A DNA stretch of 64,000 nucleotides from Paragonimus westermani (Eukaryota > Platyhelminthes > Trematoda > Plagiorchiida > Troglotrematidae), in assembly GCA_008508345.1 (NCBI GenBank), contig QNGE01000150.1:1-64000 (forward strand), in the 5' to 3' direction. Under the pieces are notes generated by a model, which saw only the letters and a list, made by a program, of their open reading frames with translations, searched no databases and was not told the DNA's origin. The translations under genes were made by a program, and so were the position numbers. This document shows positions 10,341 to 21,645 of this stretch, piece by piece. Each line of letters opens with the position of its first letter. Within the stretch, counting starts at the first letter, position 1.

Positions 10341-12883
10341 CGGAATTAACAATAACCCTATGGGCGCATGCATGTTTTCCTTTAGTAAGAACGTACAATT
10401 TATGTCTGCGTTTATTCGAGAGCCTTTTTTCGGAAACAAGAGAGTCATTCGTGGTAGGTGGATAGTTGCTAAATATGACTGGGAGCACCTTCATGTGTAC
10501 AGACGATTATCCTGACATGAGCCCGCCTTCGGAAGATGATGGTTGGATATTGCCTTGTAATACATAGACTACCATGAAACGTCTCGGCACGTTGACCTGA
10601 GACCACGACCGAGGACCTAGTCAGGATCTAAAGCGTAGAAATTCCGAGGCGTTCTGGCAGCTAAAGTGTAAAGAGCATAATTGCGGCAGCCATCTGATTA
10701 GTCCAAAAAGTGTGGCAGAGTGGGGAAAATCCCAGGCCGCGTCGCTGAACTCTGTGGCATAGCAAGATCGGACTTCAAGGTCCGGACCTGAGTGACAATT
10801 TGCTGGGGGACTATGCGCTGTCGTAATTAGTCGATGATGGTTTTGCTAAATAGATTGGAGACATTTCTGCGCATCCGAGTGTCCCATTTTGATCGATATG
10901 TACTGAGTTTCCTTTATTGGGGCTGTGATCTGTCTGGGAGGAAGCCTAGTAAATAGACGCTGTATCCGTCCTCTTTAAACAATGTTCCTTTAAAGTTGTG
11001 TTGCTTCCACCGCGAAAAATATGTTCGTGATGCATTAACGGAATTTTCTGCTGAAGATGATGGACACCGTGGGCGAAATTCTTCGTTTCTCGGATCAATG
11101 TCACAAACTAGGATGGCTATGAATGAACTGATGACGCGAGACCTGGTGGACTTAGCTCTTATAAATGGGCTTCATAATGTAATGATGAATTTTTGTGGCG
11201 CCTCGTTCCTCTTCATCCAGCGCTACGCAGTTCCTGAATTGGTGTCTGTGGTAAGGAGGACTGAACGTTTTCCATTAAATCTCCAATCGGCCATGTAATT
11301 CACTGATAGGACGTCTTCCGTCAGAGTAGCAAACGATATTTCATTTGCATTATTTAACCGCTGTCGAGCCACTTGGAAGCCTTTGTTGCTTTCTTCTCAT
11401 ACAAGGATTCTCGCAGCCATATAAACAGCTTTTCTTGATGACCAAACGCATCAAACTTGACTGGAAGCGATCGACAGGTGATCGAACAAAAGTTCGCTTT
11501 GTAGCCCAGAAGCCAAAATACAACCATTCAACCTTGCAATTTCACTCGCAGAGTGATCCGAGTTCTTGAAATTGGGGTTACGTCTTACAAAACCGTACAG
11601 GTTTCTTGAGAATACGTTGACGCCCAAAGTATGCCTTGACACTGTCTCTGGAAACTTTCTCTAGCAACTTCAGGACAATCGAAGTCAGGCTAAACGGTGG
11701 TCATTTGATTGACTTGCTTCCCGCGTTTGTGTGAACGAAACCAATTGCAAACCTCTTGTTCTTTCTCGAGGGTGTGACTGTTTCAAATGCTTCACTAAAA
11801 AGTCTGGATAAACAAACCTTCAGGATACTTTTGGCTGTTTGAAAACCTCTGGATAATTGTCACTAAGTCCACCAGCTTCAGTTATGCCCAGCTGGGAGAC
11901 TCAACCTTACAAGTCTTCGCTTTCTATTAGGAACTCCCTTGCCTCAGTTGGCCAATCATACAATCTATGTGTGACTAACCCAGATACCCAGTATCCTGAA
12001 CACGGACACCTAACAGAAGCTACAGGAAACAAATACTTTCTTCAAAGGCGTTTCAACAACGTCACGGCCAAGGCCAGTAATGGGTCACAGAGTTGGAGGA
12101 AAGAGCATGAAGCGGGCGCTGTTAAGAACCTCTTAATTCGATGCACAGAGACTCAATGTCCCCAGCAATGAGTTTAAAATCATGCAATCTCCGAACTGTG
12201 ACAACAGACGGCGGTGTAGGCAAACTCTGAAGTTTGCGTTAGAGTTAGGAGGAACACGCAGGGCGCTCCAGACGTTGTAATTGTGTAACAAAAAAACCTT
12301 TCTTGCACTACGATCTACTAAGTGGGACCATAGCGGCTTACAGATTCTACTGGCCTGCCTGCGGTATTTTGTGTAAAATCTCAGTTGCACATTGTACGTA
12401 GGCTATTAAGAAAGCTCGCATGATGTATGCTGTCCAGATGTTCTTCTGCATGTTATGTGACTGTGACGCGAACCCGAAAGACACACGTGTAACATTCTTA
12501 CGATTCACTCGCTCGTCGACGACCGGTCTCTAGCCACTCTAGCTAATTTGCGTGTTGGTGCCGCCCATAGCGCTATCAGAGACCATTTTTACATTTCTTC
12601 AAATAAAGATTTGGCCTCTCACAACAACGGTCTTTTGTTTCTCGTGTCTGATAATTGCGTGCATGGGAAAAAAGCGACTTATTGCGACAAGCAATATATT
12701 GGTGAGCATGATGTAACTTGATAAGCCCGACCAACTCGGTAAGCCCGGTTATATAATTTGTATTTTTCACAGGTATATCTTTTGTGTAAGTTAGTTACTG
12801 TTTTTTAATACATTCCACACATTCATTTTAAAAAACGTCGATTTGATACACATTTCGGTATAATAGAGGCTCAACCTCACGTT
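10341..12883. other. Unassigned stretch before the CsRn1-like element
   Basis: The longest open frames are 10996-11298 (100 codons, containing LALINGLHNVMMNF) and 11857-12171 (104 codons). Neither shows a domain I recognise. Either may be an eroded retroelement ORF. The 5' LTR of the gypsy element that starts at 12884 should lie at the right end of this stretch but could not be delimited, because no matching 3' copy was seen after 15490. Confidence 0.4.
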
Positions 12884-13630
12884 TTGTCAGACGCTTCGGT
12901 CAATGCATTAGCCGTACCGTTTGCCATATTTAGAGAGAATAATCTTAGATCGTGGTTTGCTCGGTTAGATGCCACAGTTGCGCCACGACAAACCAGTGCA
13001 GAGCCAAACCGTTTCCATCACGTAGTTGCGGCACTGTCACCTTACTTTACTGACGAGGTGGATGATATTCTGGAGTTACCGGAACCCACTAAGCCCTACG
13101 AGAAACTCAAAGCAGCCGTAATCAAGCGTGTTGGCTTGTCCATTCTCCAGCGTATTTCTCAGCTTATGAGTGCAATCGAGCTCGGTCACCGTAAACCATG
13201 GCAGCTTCTTCACCACATGCAGCGGTTAGCAGGCACAACGCGCATAGTAAAGGCTCTACTTAGGGAAATGTGGTTGCAGCGTTTGCCTAAAGATATGCAA
13301 AACGTCCTTAGCGTGAACCCCTCGGCAATCTTGGCTGATGTGTCGGACCAGATCAGGGAAACTTACGGCACTGTTTCTTCCTAACTCGCCTCGAGTAGTC
13401 AGGGCACGATTGCCACTTTGAATGCTCATGATGCCCGCCCAACTGAATAAATTCAAGACCTTAAGACGCAACGTTCGAGGTAACCCTCGACTACTCTCAT
13501 TCGACGACACAGCAGCCACTCTGGGTCGCGTGATTCCCTCCGGCCGCCACCGAACTCGAATGCGGATCACTGCTGGTATCACCAGCAATTTGGCAAGAAA
13601 TCCCGACGATGCTGGCAGCCTTCCATCTTT
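12884..13630 (+). pseudogene. CsRn1-type Gag with CHCC finger
   Basis: The frame 12884-13384 encodes a capsid region with LRSWFARLDA, RFHHVVAALSPYFTDEVDDI, KPYEKLKAAVIKRV, ELGHRKPWQLLHHMQRLAG and LREMWLQRLP, the characteristic motif series of this clade's Gag. The same frame continues past three stops (13382, 13448 and 13481) to CWYHQQFGKKSRRCWQPS at 13571-13624. That is CX2HX9CX3C spacing with the last Cys replaced by Ser, the unusual CHCC finger known from CsRn1. Gag forms the particle and binds element RNA. The nonsense codons show it is inactive. No neighbouring protease is present. Confidence 0.82.
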
Positions 13631-13639
13631 GGTCATCAC

Positions 13640-14160
13640 AACATCCGGTCTACTCGAATTTCTACGTATGCCGTTTGGTTTGCAAGACGCCGCACAAACG
13701 TTTCAACGTTTTACCGACGACGACACACGGGGTCTTAACTTCGTCCACCTCTACATCGACGACTTATTAGTTGCAAGCGCTTCTGAAGAAGAGCACCGGA
13801 TTCATCTACGACGGCTCTTCGATAGATTAGCGACTTTTGGTATAACGATCAATGTGGAAAAGTGCGTTTTTGGCCAGCCAACAATGAAGTTTCTAGGGTG
13901 CCACGCTGACCAGCACGGTATTCGACCGCTGACCGGTAAGGCGGGAGTGATGTGCGATTTTTCCTGTCCTACCAGCCTGACTACTATTCTTCGATTTAAC
14001 TAGATGGTCAACTGCTATAAGCGGTTCATTCCACACTGCGCTCAGCTTATGCAGCCTTTAACCGATTTACTCCTCGGTCGTGTCAACGGAGTCGTAGAGT
14101 TATCAGCAACAACCATCGAATCGTTCCATAAAAATAAGAGGTATTAGTCACCGCCGTTAT
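13640..14160 (+). pseudogene. Gypsy reverse transcriptase, C-terminal part
   Basis: The open frame reads LEFLRMPFGLQDAAQTFQRF, then FVHLYIDDLLVAS (the catalytic YIDD box is intact), HLRRLFDRLATFGITINVEK and FLGCHADQHGIRPL. These are palm and thumb blocks of Ty3/gypsy RT. A single stop at 14001 replaces the residue before MVNCYKRFIPHCAQLMQPL, which remains in the same frame. The N-terminal half of RT, including the first catalytic Asp, is missing because Gag is fused directly upstream by a deletion. RT would copy element RNA inside the particle. The domain call is secure. Confidence 0.88.
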
Positions 14161-14189
14161 GATGCATCACCCTATTTTAGCCTCGTGAA

Positions 14190-14570
14190 TAAGAGTAGTA
14201 GTTGACACGTCAGACATCGCAGTCGGCGCCGTATTCCAACAGTTCGCCGATGGACTCTGAAAACCGTTCGCTTTCTTTTCCAGACGTTTACTTCCGGCTT
14301 AAACAACGTAGAGCATGTTTCGTTGCGAGCTGTTAGCAATTTACTCGGCTGTCCGTCACCCTCGATCCATCCTCGAGGGAAGTATGTTTGTGATTTTCAC
14401 CGACCACAAACCGTTGGCCTTGCCTCCTGCAGTATGTCTGAGAAACGTTCGCCCCGCAAAGTTTGACCTTCGGACTTCGTATCCCAATTTGCCTCTGATG
14501 TACGCTACGCTTCTGGCAGCGATAACGTTGTAGCTGACGCATTATCCCGAATTTCTAAACTATTTGGTCG
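14190..14570 (+). pseudogene. Gypsy RNase H domain
   Basis: In one frame, DTSDIAVGAVFQQFADG starts at 14204 (the first catalytic Asp block, normally DASxxAxGAVL). Next comes FRCELLAIYSAVRHPRSILEG (catalytic Glu) and FVIFTDHKPLAL near 14383-14418 (third catalytic Asp). NVVADALSRI follows near 14520-14560 in a shifted frame. A stop after 14255 and small indels interrupt it. The enzyme removes RNA from RNA:DNA hybrids during replication. Confidence 0.82.
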
Positions 14571-14583
14571 CCAATCAATCGAT

Positions 14584-15490
14584 TTGAAGGCCATGGCCAA
14601 TGCACAACGTTCGGGAACTGATTTGCACGCTTTCTGTCAACAATCAGCTCTACGACTGACTGATCAAAGTTTGCCGGTGTCTGTAGGCACTACTGAACAT
14701 CCACGTCCAGTGGCTCCTATACGTTTCCGACGACGCGTGTTCGACACGTTACACAATATTGCCCATCCTGGCATCCGGGCCACGGCCAAGCTCATTTCCG
14801 ATGGGCACGTCTTACTTGGTATGCAAAACGATCTTCGCACGTGGGCACGATCTCGCCTAGCTTGTAAACAAGCCAAGGTTCACCGCCATGTGTCGGTTGG
14901 CCGATACCCTTCGGTTACATCTCGACGTGCACATCTTCACGTCAACGTTTTAGGTCTTTTGCCACCTTTCAATGGCATGACTTATCTGTTGACGATGGTA
15001 GATCGTTTCACGCGATGGCCAGAGACCGTCCCCATACCCGATGTCCGTTCTGAGACTGTAGCACACGCATTTGCTGAACGTTTAGTAGCATCTCAAAGGC
15101 GCTTGTGTGTCATCGCACACGGACTACGGCATACCACCCGGCTGCGAACCGTATGGTCGAACGCCTCTACGGACAAATGGAAGCAGCCCTCGTCGCGGTC
15201 GATGCAACACAATGGACGGAAGCCCTGCTGATGGTTTTACTCGGAGCCCACGCCGCCCTTAATGCCGACCTTCACCTTTCCAGCACCGACCTCCTATTCG
15301 GTCAACCACTGCGTCTTCCTGGCAGTTACTTCTCATCCGCCACCGACGCCTTTCGATATGCCGCTTCTTACGCCAAACAGCTCGCTCCGCATATACGTCG
15401 CCTCCTTCTCACAGACACACGTGAACAAAGCCGCAAGTTGTTTGTTTCCAAAGACCTCCACGACTACACGCATGTTTTGTTCGCGTATAT
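14584..15490 (+). pseudogene. Gypsy integrase with internal deletion
   Basis: 14584-15231 contains the zinc-binding region (HNIAHPGIRATAKLISDGH, then SRLACKQAK, in which one Cys of the usual CxxC is Arg). It continues with NGMTYLLTMVDRFTRWPE of the catalytic core. The expected first catalytic Asp (normally HVDIVG) reads HVNVLG, an Asp-to-Asn change. After a deletion and frameshift near 15095-15105 the core resumes with TAYHPAANRMVERLYGQMEA, which keeps the final Glu. LFGQPLRLPGSYF and KDLHDYTHVLF follow near 15291-15480. The middle Asp segment is missing. Integrase would join cDNA to the host chromosome; this copy cannot. Confidence 0.86.
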
Positions 15491-15549
15491 GGTTCACGAA
15501 AGTTTCAGTTCAAGTGTGGTCTCTGAGGCCGTTGAAAATCCTTAATTCC

Positions 15550-16955
15550 GGGTATTGCTATATGGTGGGCAGGTCACACCCCTGTTTTGCATATATGGTC
15601 TATCGTGCTTTTCACAGGTATGCTTAAAACAATGGCTGCACTTTTCTGATACACGTTACAACAACATAAAACTGTTTCTGGCCAGTTTGCTGCTGCCCTT
15701 TCGGGAATTGCGTGGCTTGATGAAAGATTTCATTACGTTCAACTGCACGCTTGCTGGCGATATTCACAATGCTTAATGGAGGGTGGTCGGATGAGAAAAG
15801 TCTTTTTTGAATGCCAAAAGTAGAAGCGTGCTAAGGACTGAACCTCGGGATGGTCCATTGAGGGCAGTACTGCGAGTAGAGAATGCACCTTCTGTGTGCA
15901 GCTTGTGCAGACGGTCAGCAAGATACAAATCAAGCCACTGGATGAGGTTGCCCTGTATCTCATGGTGGGAAGGCTTTTCAAGCAAACCATCATGGTTCAT
16001 CCGGTCACATGCCGTAGCAAGTTAGAGCTGTACAGCATGAATATTATTTCCTTAGTCGAATGCTTTGATCCACTGATCATTGTCTATCAGCAGATTTGTA
16101 GTACGTGGTTGGACCCTGAGAGAACTATGTGGTACACTGGAGAAGTCACGATGTGCGAGGCGCACACAAAACAAGTCATGTACTAACATTTTTAGATTTT
16201 TCAGGACGGATAATAACAAAAAACCTTAATGTAATCACAGGGCCAATTACGCGTACTACCCTTGAAAACGGGTGTGGTGCTTTTGAGTTTCCAGCTGATG
16301 TGTACTGTACCCTAGGAAGCGAATTGCGCAGACAGTAGGCTTAGTGAGTGAGCAAGCTATTCAGCTGCTTCACACAAAATCTCCGGGAGGCATATCGCCG
16401 GAGCCAGGAGAGCTGTCCATAAGGCACTTGATTTCAGCCAGAATCGCTGCAGGGGATGTATCCATAGTACACATACCAACAGGTTCAGTGTCAGGTTGAA
16501 CCTGTGCGGAGCCACTAATGTAGACATCAGCGAAGACACCAGCGGCTTCGGTAGCAGAGGTAACAGGACAGGAGTTGGGGAACCCCAGTTTTCCTCTTGC
16601 TGGTTGACTCCAAAAATTGCCCGTTGAACTGACTTATTGTAATGCGCGTAGGTCAGTATTTGTGTGTGGGATAAAATGTTGACACTCATGTGTTTCTGTT
16701 ATTAGTTTCCTGCTTGTTGATCGACTATTTTGTGCGCTCGAAACCCCTTGATGGATAATATGCCATCCGTGTAAGGACTAATTCGGCCATTCAAACTGCA
16801 TGCGGTGAATTGTTCTTGAGGTGAAGAGTAAGTTCGGTGATTTGCTAGGGCCTAACGCCTCTCGATTGTTGATAATTCCTCCCTTGTCGGTAGTCTGTCG
16901 GTAATTTATTTGGAAGTAGATGTCGGCGTTGTCTGACGGCCCTGGTACGTCTGAC
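15550..16955. other. Unassigned spacer
   Basis: Several 70-110-codon open frames on both strands overlap one another and show no motif. The largest is 16357-16689 on the minus strand (110 codons), Pro/Leu-rich and of no known family. A 3' LTR for the gypsy element could lie here but has no identifiable partner. Confidence 0.4.
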
Positions 16956-16961
16956 AGAAAG

Positions 16962-17490
16962 TTGGTGACCACGCTCGTCGCCTTCATTTAATTACTTCCC
17001 GTTGATTCTCTTTGTTCTTGCACTCAAAATCCTGTTGACAGCGATCGCTGGCTTTTCTTGCAAAGACTGACACGGCCGTTAAAATTATGCGCGCCGTAAG
17101 TTGTTTCCCTGATGAACTTTGGCTTCAGTGGATTATTAGAGGTTGATATCGCTTGGTTGTCGGAACCTGCTCGTGCACAGCTTGGCTGTCCTCACATTCA
17201 ACTGCTGAACCTTTCATTATGTGTATCTAAGTTTCACTTCGGTTTTATCACCCATTCATTACGTGACCGTGAATTTCCGGTACCAAATCTTGTGAACGCG
17301 GTGGATTCAATGTCGAGACTTGTTATTTTCTTACTTTCAGTTATTGAACGACCTGCTCGCATTTTAACACGTATCAATAAAATAATTCTTTTTCACGACT
17401 ATTATTTTCAGATCTACTGCTGGACGCGTTCGAACTTTATATGTGCTCCTAGCACCAAAAACACGACTATTCCCGGATCTGGCCTATCGA
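16962..17490 (+). repeat. Dispersed noncoding repeat C, copy 2
   Basis: Diverged partner of 6671-7213, same orientation. It contains a 130-codon open frame at 17112-17504 that is not conserved as protein in the other copy, so it is most likely fortuitous. Confidence 0.6.
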
Positions 17491-17504
17491 TGAAAGCTGA
17501 GTAA

Positions 17505-18120
17505 ACTGAGCGTAGCTCAGAGAACCACGAGATGGCCGGGACTAGCAACATTTACTGGCGGACGTTTGCTTATCTGTTGTGTTGATGTTCTGTAGCACGT
17601 TTTGCTTCTGCGTCATTTGTACTGTGTTTAAGCGTGATTGGTGTATCCCTGGTACCGGACCTTAGAGGCCTGATAGTCGTAAAGCCGAACTTTGTTGTGC
17701 TGCATACCTTCCATTTTATTCTACCCCAACAAATGGGTAATAAATCAATTCTCTTGAGATCGTCTGCTCCATTGTGAAATCGGTTACTCAACAGGCAAAA
17801 TGCATGCTACAAACAACAATCAATTACCGCTAATCAACAAGAGTCATGCATTAACGTTGTTGAGTTGTTCGCTAACGATTCAAGTTCACACCGAGTTGTG
17901 CGTAATCCGTTGATCCGATAAATGCCTCTCGCAATATTCACCGACATAGATAATCTATCCTCGAGATGGTTAACGTGGGGGAGTTCATAACTATTCGGGT
18001 TAATAGGGTACTAAGTGAACCAGTACACAAGAGAATTAAGTCTCATCTCGAGTCTGAAAATTCTGGGAAATCAAACAAAAAACATGTCTGTATAACAGGT
18101 TGACAACTAGGCACTGTTCA
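17505..18120. other. Possible 5' flank of the Pao element
   Basis: No gene seen. The position, just 5' of the Pao gag, is where an LTR and primer-binding site would sit. No matching LTR was found downstream of the integrase, and no tRNA-complementary site stands out. Confidence 0.35.
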
Positions 18121-18160
18121 ACAATGGTGGACGATAAAACCGGCTGAGCCTGCTCACTGG

Positions 18161-18800
18161 TTGGGCCAGAGCTCAACCGGTATTATGCAAGCGACAAGTA
18201 GGGATGTTTCCGTGGGTACTGAATTGGTCGCTGAGGACGCTGATGGCTTGCGTGGACTAGCCAGTCAGATTACGTGTTGTCGGGCGATGTTGATACAGTT
18301 AGGTTGTGGTAAAAAGCTGAAGAGTTCAACCAACCTCGTTACAGCAGTTGAACGATTGCCTCACCATCTACAGGAAAGGTGGGTAGAAATTGCTGGGAGC
18401 GTATATGAGGGCTTGAGGGAACCCACTTTTAGCGAATTGTTAAAGTTGGTAGGGAAATAAGTGACAGACAGCGCTACTCAGTATAGCTAGTTGGCTGCTT
18501 GCTCAGAAAGCATGACGAGTGACCCACCATTCTCTGGACCCTCTGGAATCAGGTACTCGATATGCAACGTCGCAGAAGGTGTACCTCATGAGGAGGTGAA
18601 CCTGAAGTATGCGGTTTTTAAGGCAATCACGATATATCTGATTGTGGTTGGTTCAGCTGTCAATCCTTGGGGCAGCGCTGAAGAGCATCGGGTGCTGTTT
18701 TGTTTGCCTAGATGCGAATCATGTGGCCAGGTTTTGTGGTTTTTTGTGATAGACGCCATCATAAGTTGCTCCTTGAGGCCTAGCCCAAACTTGGTAAGGG
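18161..18800 (+). pseudogene. Pao-type Gag relic
   Basis: 18161-18460 contains DGLRGLASQITCCRAMLIQL, then SSTNLVTAVERLPHHLQERW, the conserved C-terminal part of the Pao Gag domain (usually LxxVVxKLPxHLQxRW). A shifted frame at 18733-18790 encodes FCDRRHHKLL, matching the second Pao zinc knuckle (CxxCxxRHHxLLH), with its first Cys not aligned. The N-terminal half of Gag is not recognisable. Gag would assemble the particle; this copy is interrupted. Confidence 0.72.
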
Positions 18801-18848
18801 GGAGACGAAGAGGCATGCTTGTGAAGTCCTACGTCCAATCTAAACGGT

Positions 18849-19345
18849 GTGCGTCTAGGATTCGTCTTGATCAGGTTGGTTGGCCCAGTGAAAACGCACG
18901 GCTTTTTGGACAGCGGGTTTGACACTACGTTGATCGATGTATCTATTGCGAGGACAATTGATTTGCAGGGACAACCCTATCAGATGATGCTCCGTACTCC
19001 ACATGGAACTTGTGCAACACCATGCGATAAGGTATCAGTTGAGTTACAATAGTTGAATCAGGAGCATTCAATCAGAGCGGTTTGGTTTATACGGTGGAAC
19101 AGCTGTTGCTGCCGTAGGCTGAGGTTGTCCAACAGTCCCAGGTAGATAGATGAACTCAATTGAAGGATTTTTCTTTCAAGTGTTTAACGAGAGCTGGAGT
19201 GGGGATTTTGATAGGATGTGACATCCCTGAAGCGCACTGGGCACTGAGACAGAGGTTGGGCAGTATCAATGAGCCTTATGCAGGTAAGATCATGTTCGGC
19301 TGGAGTCTCCGCGGTCCATGTCGTACCAAAGCCGGAGTGAACATT
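18849..19345 (+). pseudogene. Pao aspartic protease relic
   Basis: 18849-19052 encodes GFLDSGFDTTLIDVSIART, the retropepsin active site (DSG) followed by the usual TLI segment of BEL/Pao proteases. 19160-19351 continues with GILIGCDIPEAHWALRQRLG and KIMFGWSLRGPC, the conserved end of the same domain (IGxDxPEAHW...FGWxLRGP). The two parts are separated by stops. The protease would cleave the polyprotein in the particle. Active-site residues are intact but the frame is not. Confidence 0.82.
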
Positions 19346-19499
19346 GTGTAAACCTTATTGGAGTGCGGCTGGTGTCGTCGGATGATTTTATACGAAGGAT
19401 GTATGAGTTAGCTTCCACTGACTGGTGCACTTCGGCGGACAAATAACTTTCTGTGGAGGGCAGGCGAGCGATCGGTATGGTTGTATGCAGCGTAACATT

Positions 19500-20260
19500 C
19501 AATGACGGTTGATACGAGATGGGCTCTCCGTGGAGACAACACACATGGGTTATGCGCAACAATAAGATGATGGCTGACAAACGCTTCACTGCATTGAAGA
19601 AGCGGTTGATTCGAGATCTGGAAGTAAGCGCCAGCCACTCGGCCGTGATAGTGCAGCATATCAGGAAGGGCTATATAAGCAAGATTGTCACGACTATGTC
19701 ACGGAGATGGTAGGTACCACACCATCCCGTACTTAACCCGGATAACTTCGATGAGATACGTATAGTCTCTGATTGTACTGCTAAACACCCGGGTCTGTCG
19801 ATCAACAAAACCTTACTCCAGGGTCCGGGACTGAATAACAGTTTGTTAAGAGTGTTTATGAGTTTTCGCGAACACCCGGTGGGGGTCTCCGCTGACATCG
19901 AAGAGATGTTCCTGCAGGTGAGGGTTTCATGTCGTGACCGAGGTGCATAAGGTTTCATTTGGTGGGGTTCTAAGCCGTTTGAAGGACCACCGGATACTTG
20001 CGAGCTGAATGTCCACCCCTCTGAAACGGCATCGTCGTCGGTTTGTGTTAGGTTCGCACTGCAGATTTTAGCTACGGGTGGTCGGCAGAAATTTCTACCA
20101 AAGGATGTGATTGTGGTGGAAGAGAACTTCTACATGGAAGACTGCCTAGTGTCAGTTGACTCAATATCCGATGCTAGGGCTGTGGCAAATGAATTTGGCG
20201 CGATGCTGCGGCTCTGTGTGTTTAGGTAGACCAAGTGGGCTTCTAAATGTAGTGAAGCAG
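19500..20260 (+). pseudogene. Pao reverse transcriptase relic
   Basis: The order of blocks is YEMGSPWRQ near 19515, MMADKRFTALKKRLIRDLE (19567-19623), the HHPVLNPDN block near 19720, VSDCTAKHPGLSINKTLLQG near 19765, FREHPVGVSADIEEMFLQVR near 19863 (first catalytic Asp present) and FYMEDCLVSV near 20130. The last block corresponds to the YxDD catalytic box; the first Asp is replaced by Glu, giving YMED, which should abolish or strongly reduce activity. Several frameshifts and stops separate the blocks. The match to BEL/Pao RT is clear. Confidence 0.87.
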
Positions 20261-20348
20261 TTGGAAATTTATCCGCTAAAGGAAAACTTATGGACTAGCG
20301 GAATTTAGAACTCCACAGTTGTGAAGATCGGTCAGCTCTGAGCATGAA

Positions 20349-20998
20349 TTGGCATATAGCAAGCGACTGCATCTAGTTTCAAATCAGCCTTCCTCACAGG
20401 CGTTACATGAAAGGAGAAATATTAAGTTGCGTGGCTTCGTTGTACGAGCCCTGGCTTTAGTGACACCAACGGTATTGTCGGTTCACAAGTTGCTCCAAGA
20501 AATTTTTCAACAAGGCATCGGTTGGGACTTCAAAATAAGGGAGTGTGAAAGAGTGCGTTGGGAAGGTTGGCTGAATGATATCGAATTCATAGGCAGCGTG
20601 GCATTACCAGATAAATTGTACATGAGTTTTCGTCAGCAAACCTTATCGAAATGCATATGTTTTGTGGTGCGTCGAAAGTCGGTTACAGGGCGGTGGGCGA
20701 TCTAATGGTGGTTTCCGGATATAATATTATTAGATGAGACTTCCTCATGGAAAAATTTAAGGTGACAAGGCTGAAGATCACGGCAGTCCTTCTATCACCC
20801 AAGCTGATGTGTTTCTTGACTTGTGAGTGGAGAATTCCAGTAAGTAATGTTGTGCTGTGGACAGATTCAACAACAATGTTGCAATACGCACAGAACACTA
20901 GTTGTACTAAGTTACTGCGGGCCATCGCATGCTTATCACGCTGTGTTGGCCTCGTGCCCGTGGTGGTGTGCGCTAGAAAAACGCGCCAATCGGAGTAA
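20349..20998 (+). pseudogene. Pao RT/RNase H connection and RNase H relic
   Basis: 20349-20705 shows LRGFVVRALALVTPTVLSV, then LLQEIFQQGIGWDFKI and RWEGWLNDIEFIG, the typical Pao thumb/connection segment (normally LGFVSPVxLxAKxLLQ). 20747-20998 gives LKITAVLLSPKL and VVLWTDSTTMLQYAQNTS, the RNase H core with the Asp of WTDS and the following LQYI block. The first RNase H Asp block is not readable. Frames differ between the two parts. Confidence 0.82.
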
Positions 20999-21051
20999 GA
21001 CTCCTTCGTCCACCTGAATTCAATGTTTCTTGTCTAAAACTAATACCGCTT

Positions 21052-21500
21052 TTGCAAAAGCGCGAGTACTGCAAGGAACTCAGGGTCCCGAGATCGTCAA
21101 TCATAAATCCTCGTAAAGTGGATAAATTTGGAAAATTGTGGCCAACGAGGATAACTGAAGCGCTGTATCTTGGCGGTAAAATCCGACCTGGTAATGGAGA
21201 CGGCATGATGCTGATAACCATTTCTTATCACTGTGCTGTCACAAACCTTCTGATCTGTCACTACCACGAGTCCGAAGGGTACATGGGTTTCCCTCAGGTG
21301 CTCGCCAGTATTAGAAGATGATTTTGGATTTTAAAAAATACAGCGGCCGTCTAATGGGCGATAGGTGGATGCTGTCACTGTAAAAGAGCTTCTGTTAAAG
21401 AGTGCGCTCAAACAAGGGCGCCAATCACATCGATGAGAGCCTCGACGGACGGGTACCCATTCAAGTTCTTTAGGATAAAGCTGAGAATGGTGTGACAACC
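21052..21500 (+). pseudogene. Pao integrase N-terminal part
   Basis: 21052-21321 contains ISYHCAVTNLLICHYHESEG and YMGFPQVLASIRR, the H2C2 zinc-binding start of Pao integrase (H near VTxLIxxxxH, then GHxGxxQVLAxxR; here GHMG reads GYMG). It continues after stops with FWILKNTAAV near 21323, CCHCK and APITSMRASTDGYPFKF up to about 21460, the linker into the catalytic core. The core itself is absent, so the element is truncated or interrupted here. Confidence 0.82.
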
Positions 21501-21632
21501 GTTCCCTTCAATTTTGGCACAACCGAGGCGTCTCGGATTTCACAGCAAAGATTAATAACTCAAGACAACTCTAAGCACTGAAAGTTTTGTTCGGGTGAAT
21601 ATTGTGGAAGTCCTTAACCAGTAAGGTTCAGG

Positions 21633-21645
21633 CAATGGCGCCCAT
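21633..21645 (+). repeat. 13-bp target-site duplication, left of palindrome copy 2
   Basis: CAATGGCGCCCAT, matching CAATGGTGTCCGT at 21867-21879 at 10 of 13 positions. All three differences are transitions. Confidence 0.7.

Larger units (their letters stand above)
12884..15490 (+). mobile_element. Degenerate CsRn1-like Ty3/gypsy LTR retrotransposon
   Basis: Gag, the C-terminal half of RT, RNase H and integrase follow in the order expected for Ty3/gypsy. The Gag and its CHCC finger resemble the CsRn1 clade first described from the liver fluke Clonorchis. The interior is about 2.6 kb, well short of the usual 4-4.5 kb. Protease and the N-terminal half of RT are deleted between Gag and 13640, and the middle of the integrase core is deleted near 15095. 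LTRs were not recognised. Frame changes occur at about 13630, 14150-14200, 14560 and 15100. Confidence 0.85.
18120..21560 (+). mobile_element. Degenerate BEL/Pao LTR retrotransposon
   Basis: Domains in order are Gag (with a zinc-knuckle remnant), aspartic protease, RT, RNase H and the N-terminal half of integrase, the BEL/Pao arrangement. Every domain carries stops or frameshifts, yet the spacing is near normal, so decay was mainly by point changes. Integrase breaks off near 21500. A palindromic element follows at 21646 and a second Pao-like fragment at about 21900. Confidence 0.85.

Noticed and set aside
12400..12883. 5' LTR and primer-binding site of the CsRn1-like element (for example TTGGTGCCGCCCATAG near 12555)
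   Set aside because: No matching 3' LTR was seen after 15490 and the tRNA match could not be verified.
17112..17504. 130-codon frame as a gene
   Set aside because: It lies in a dispersed repeat whose other copy (6671-7213) does not preserve the frame.
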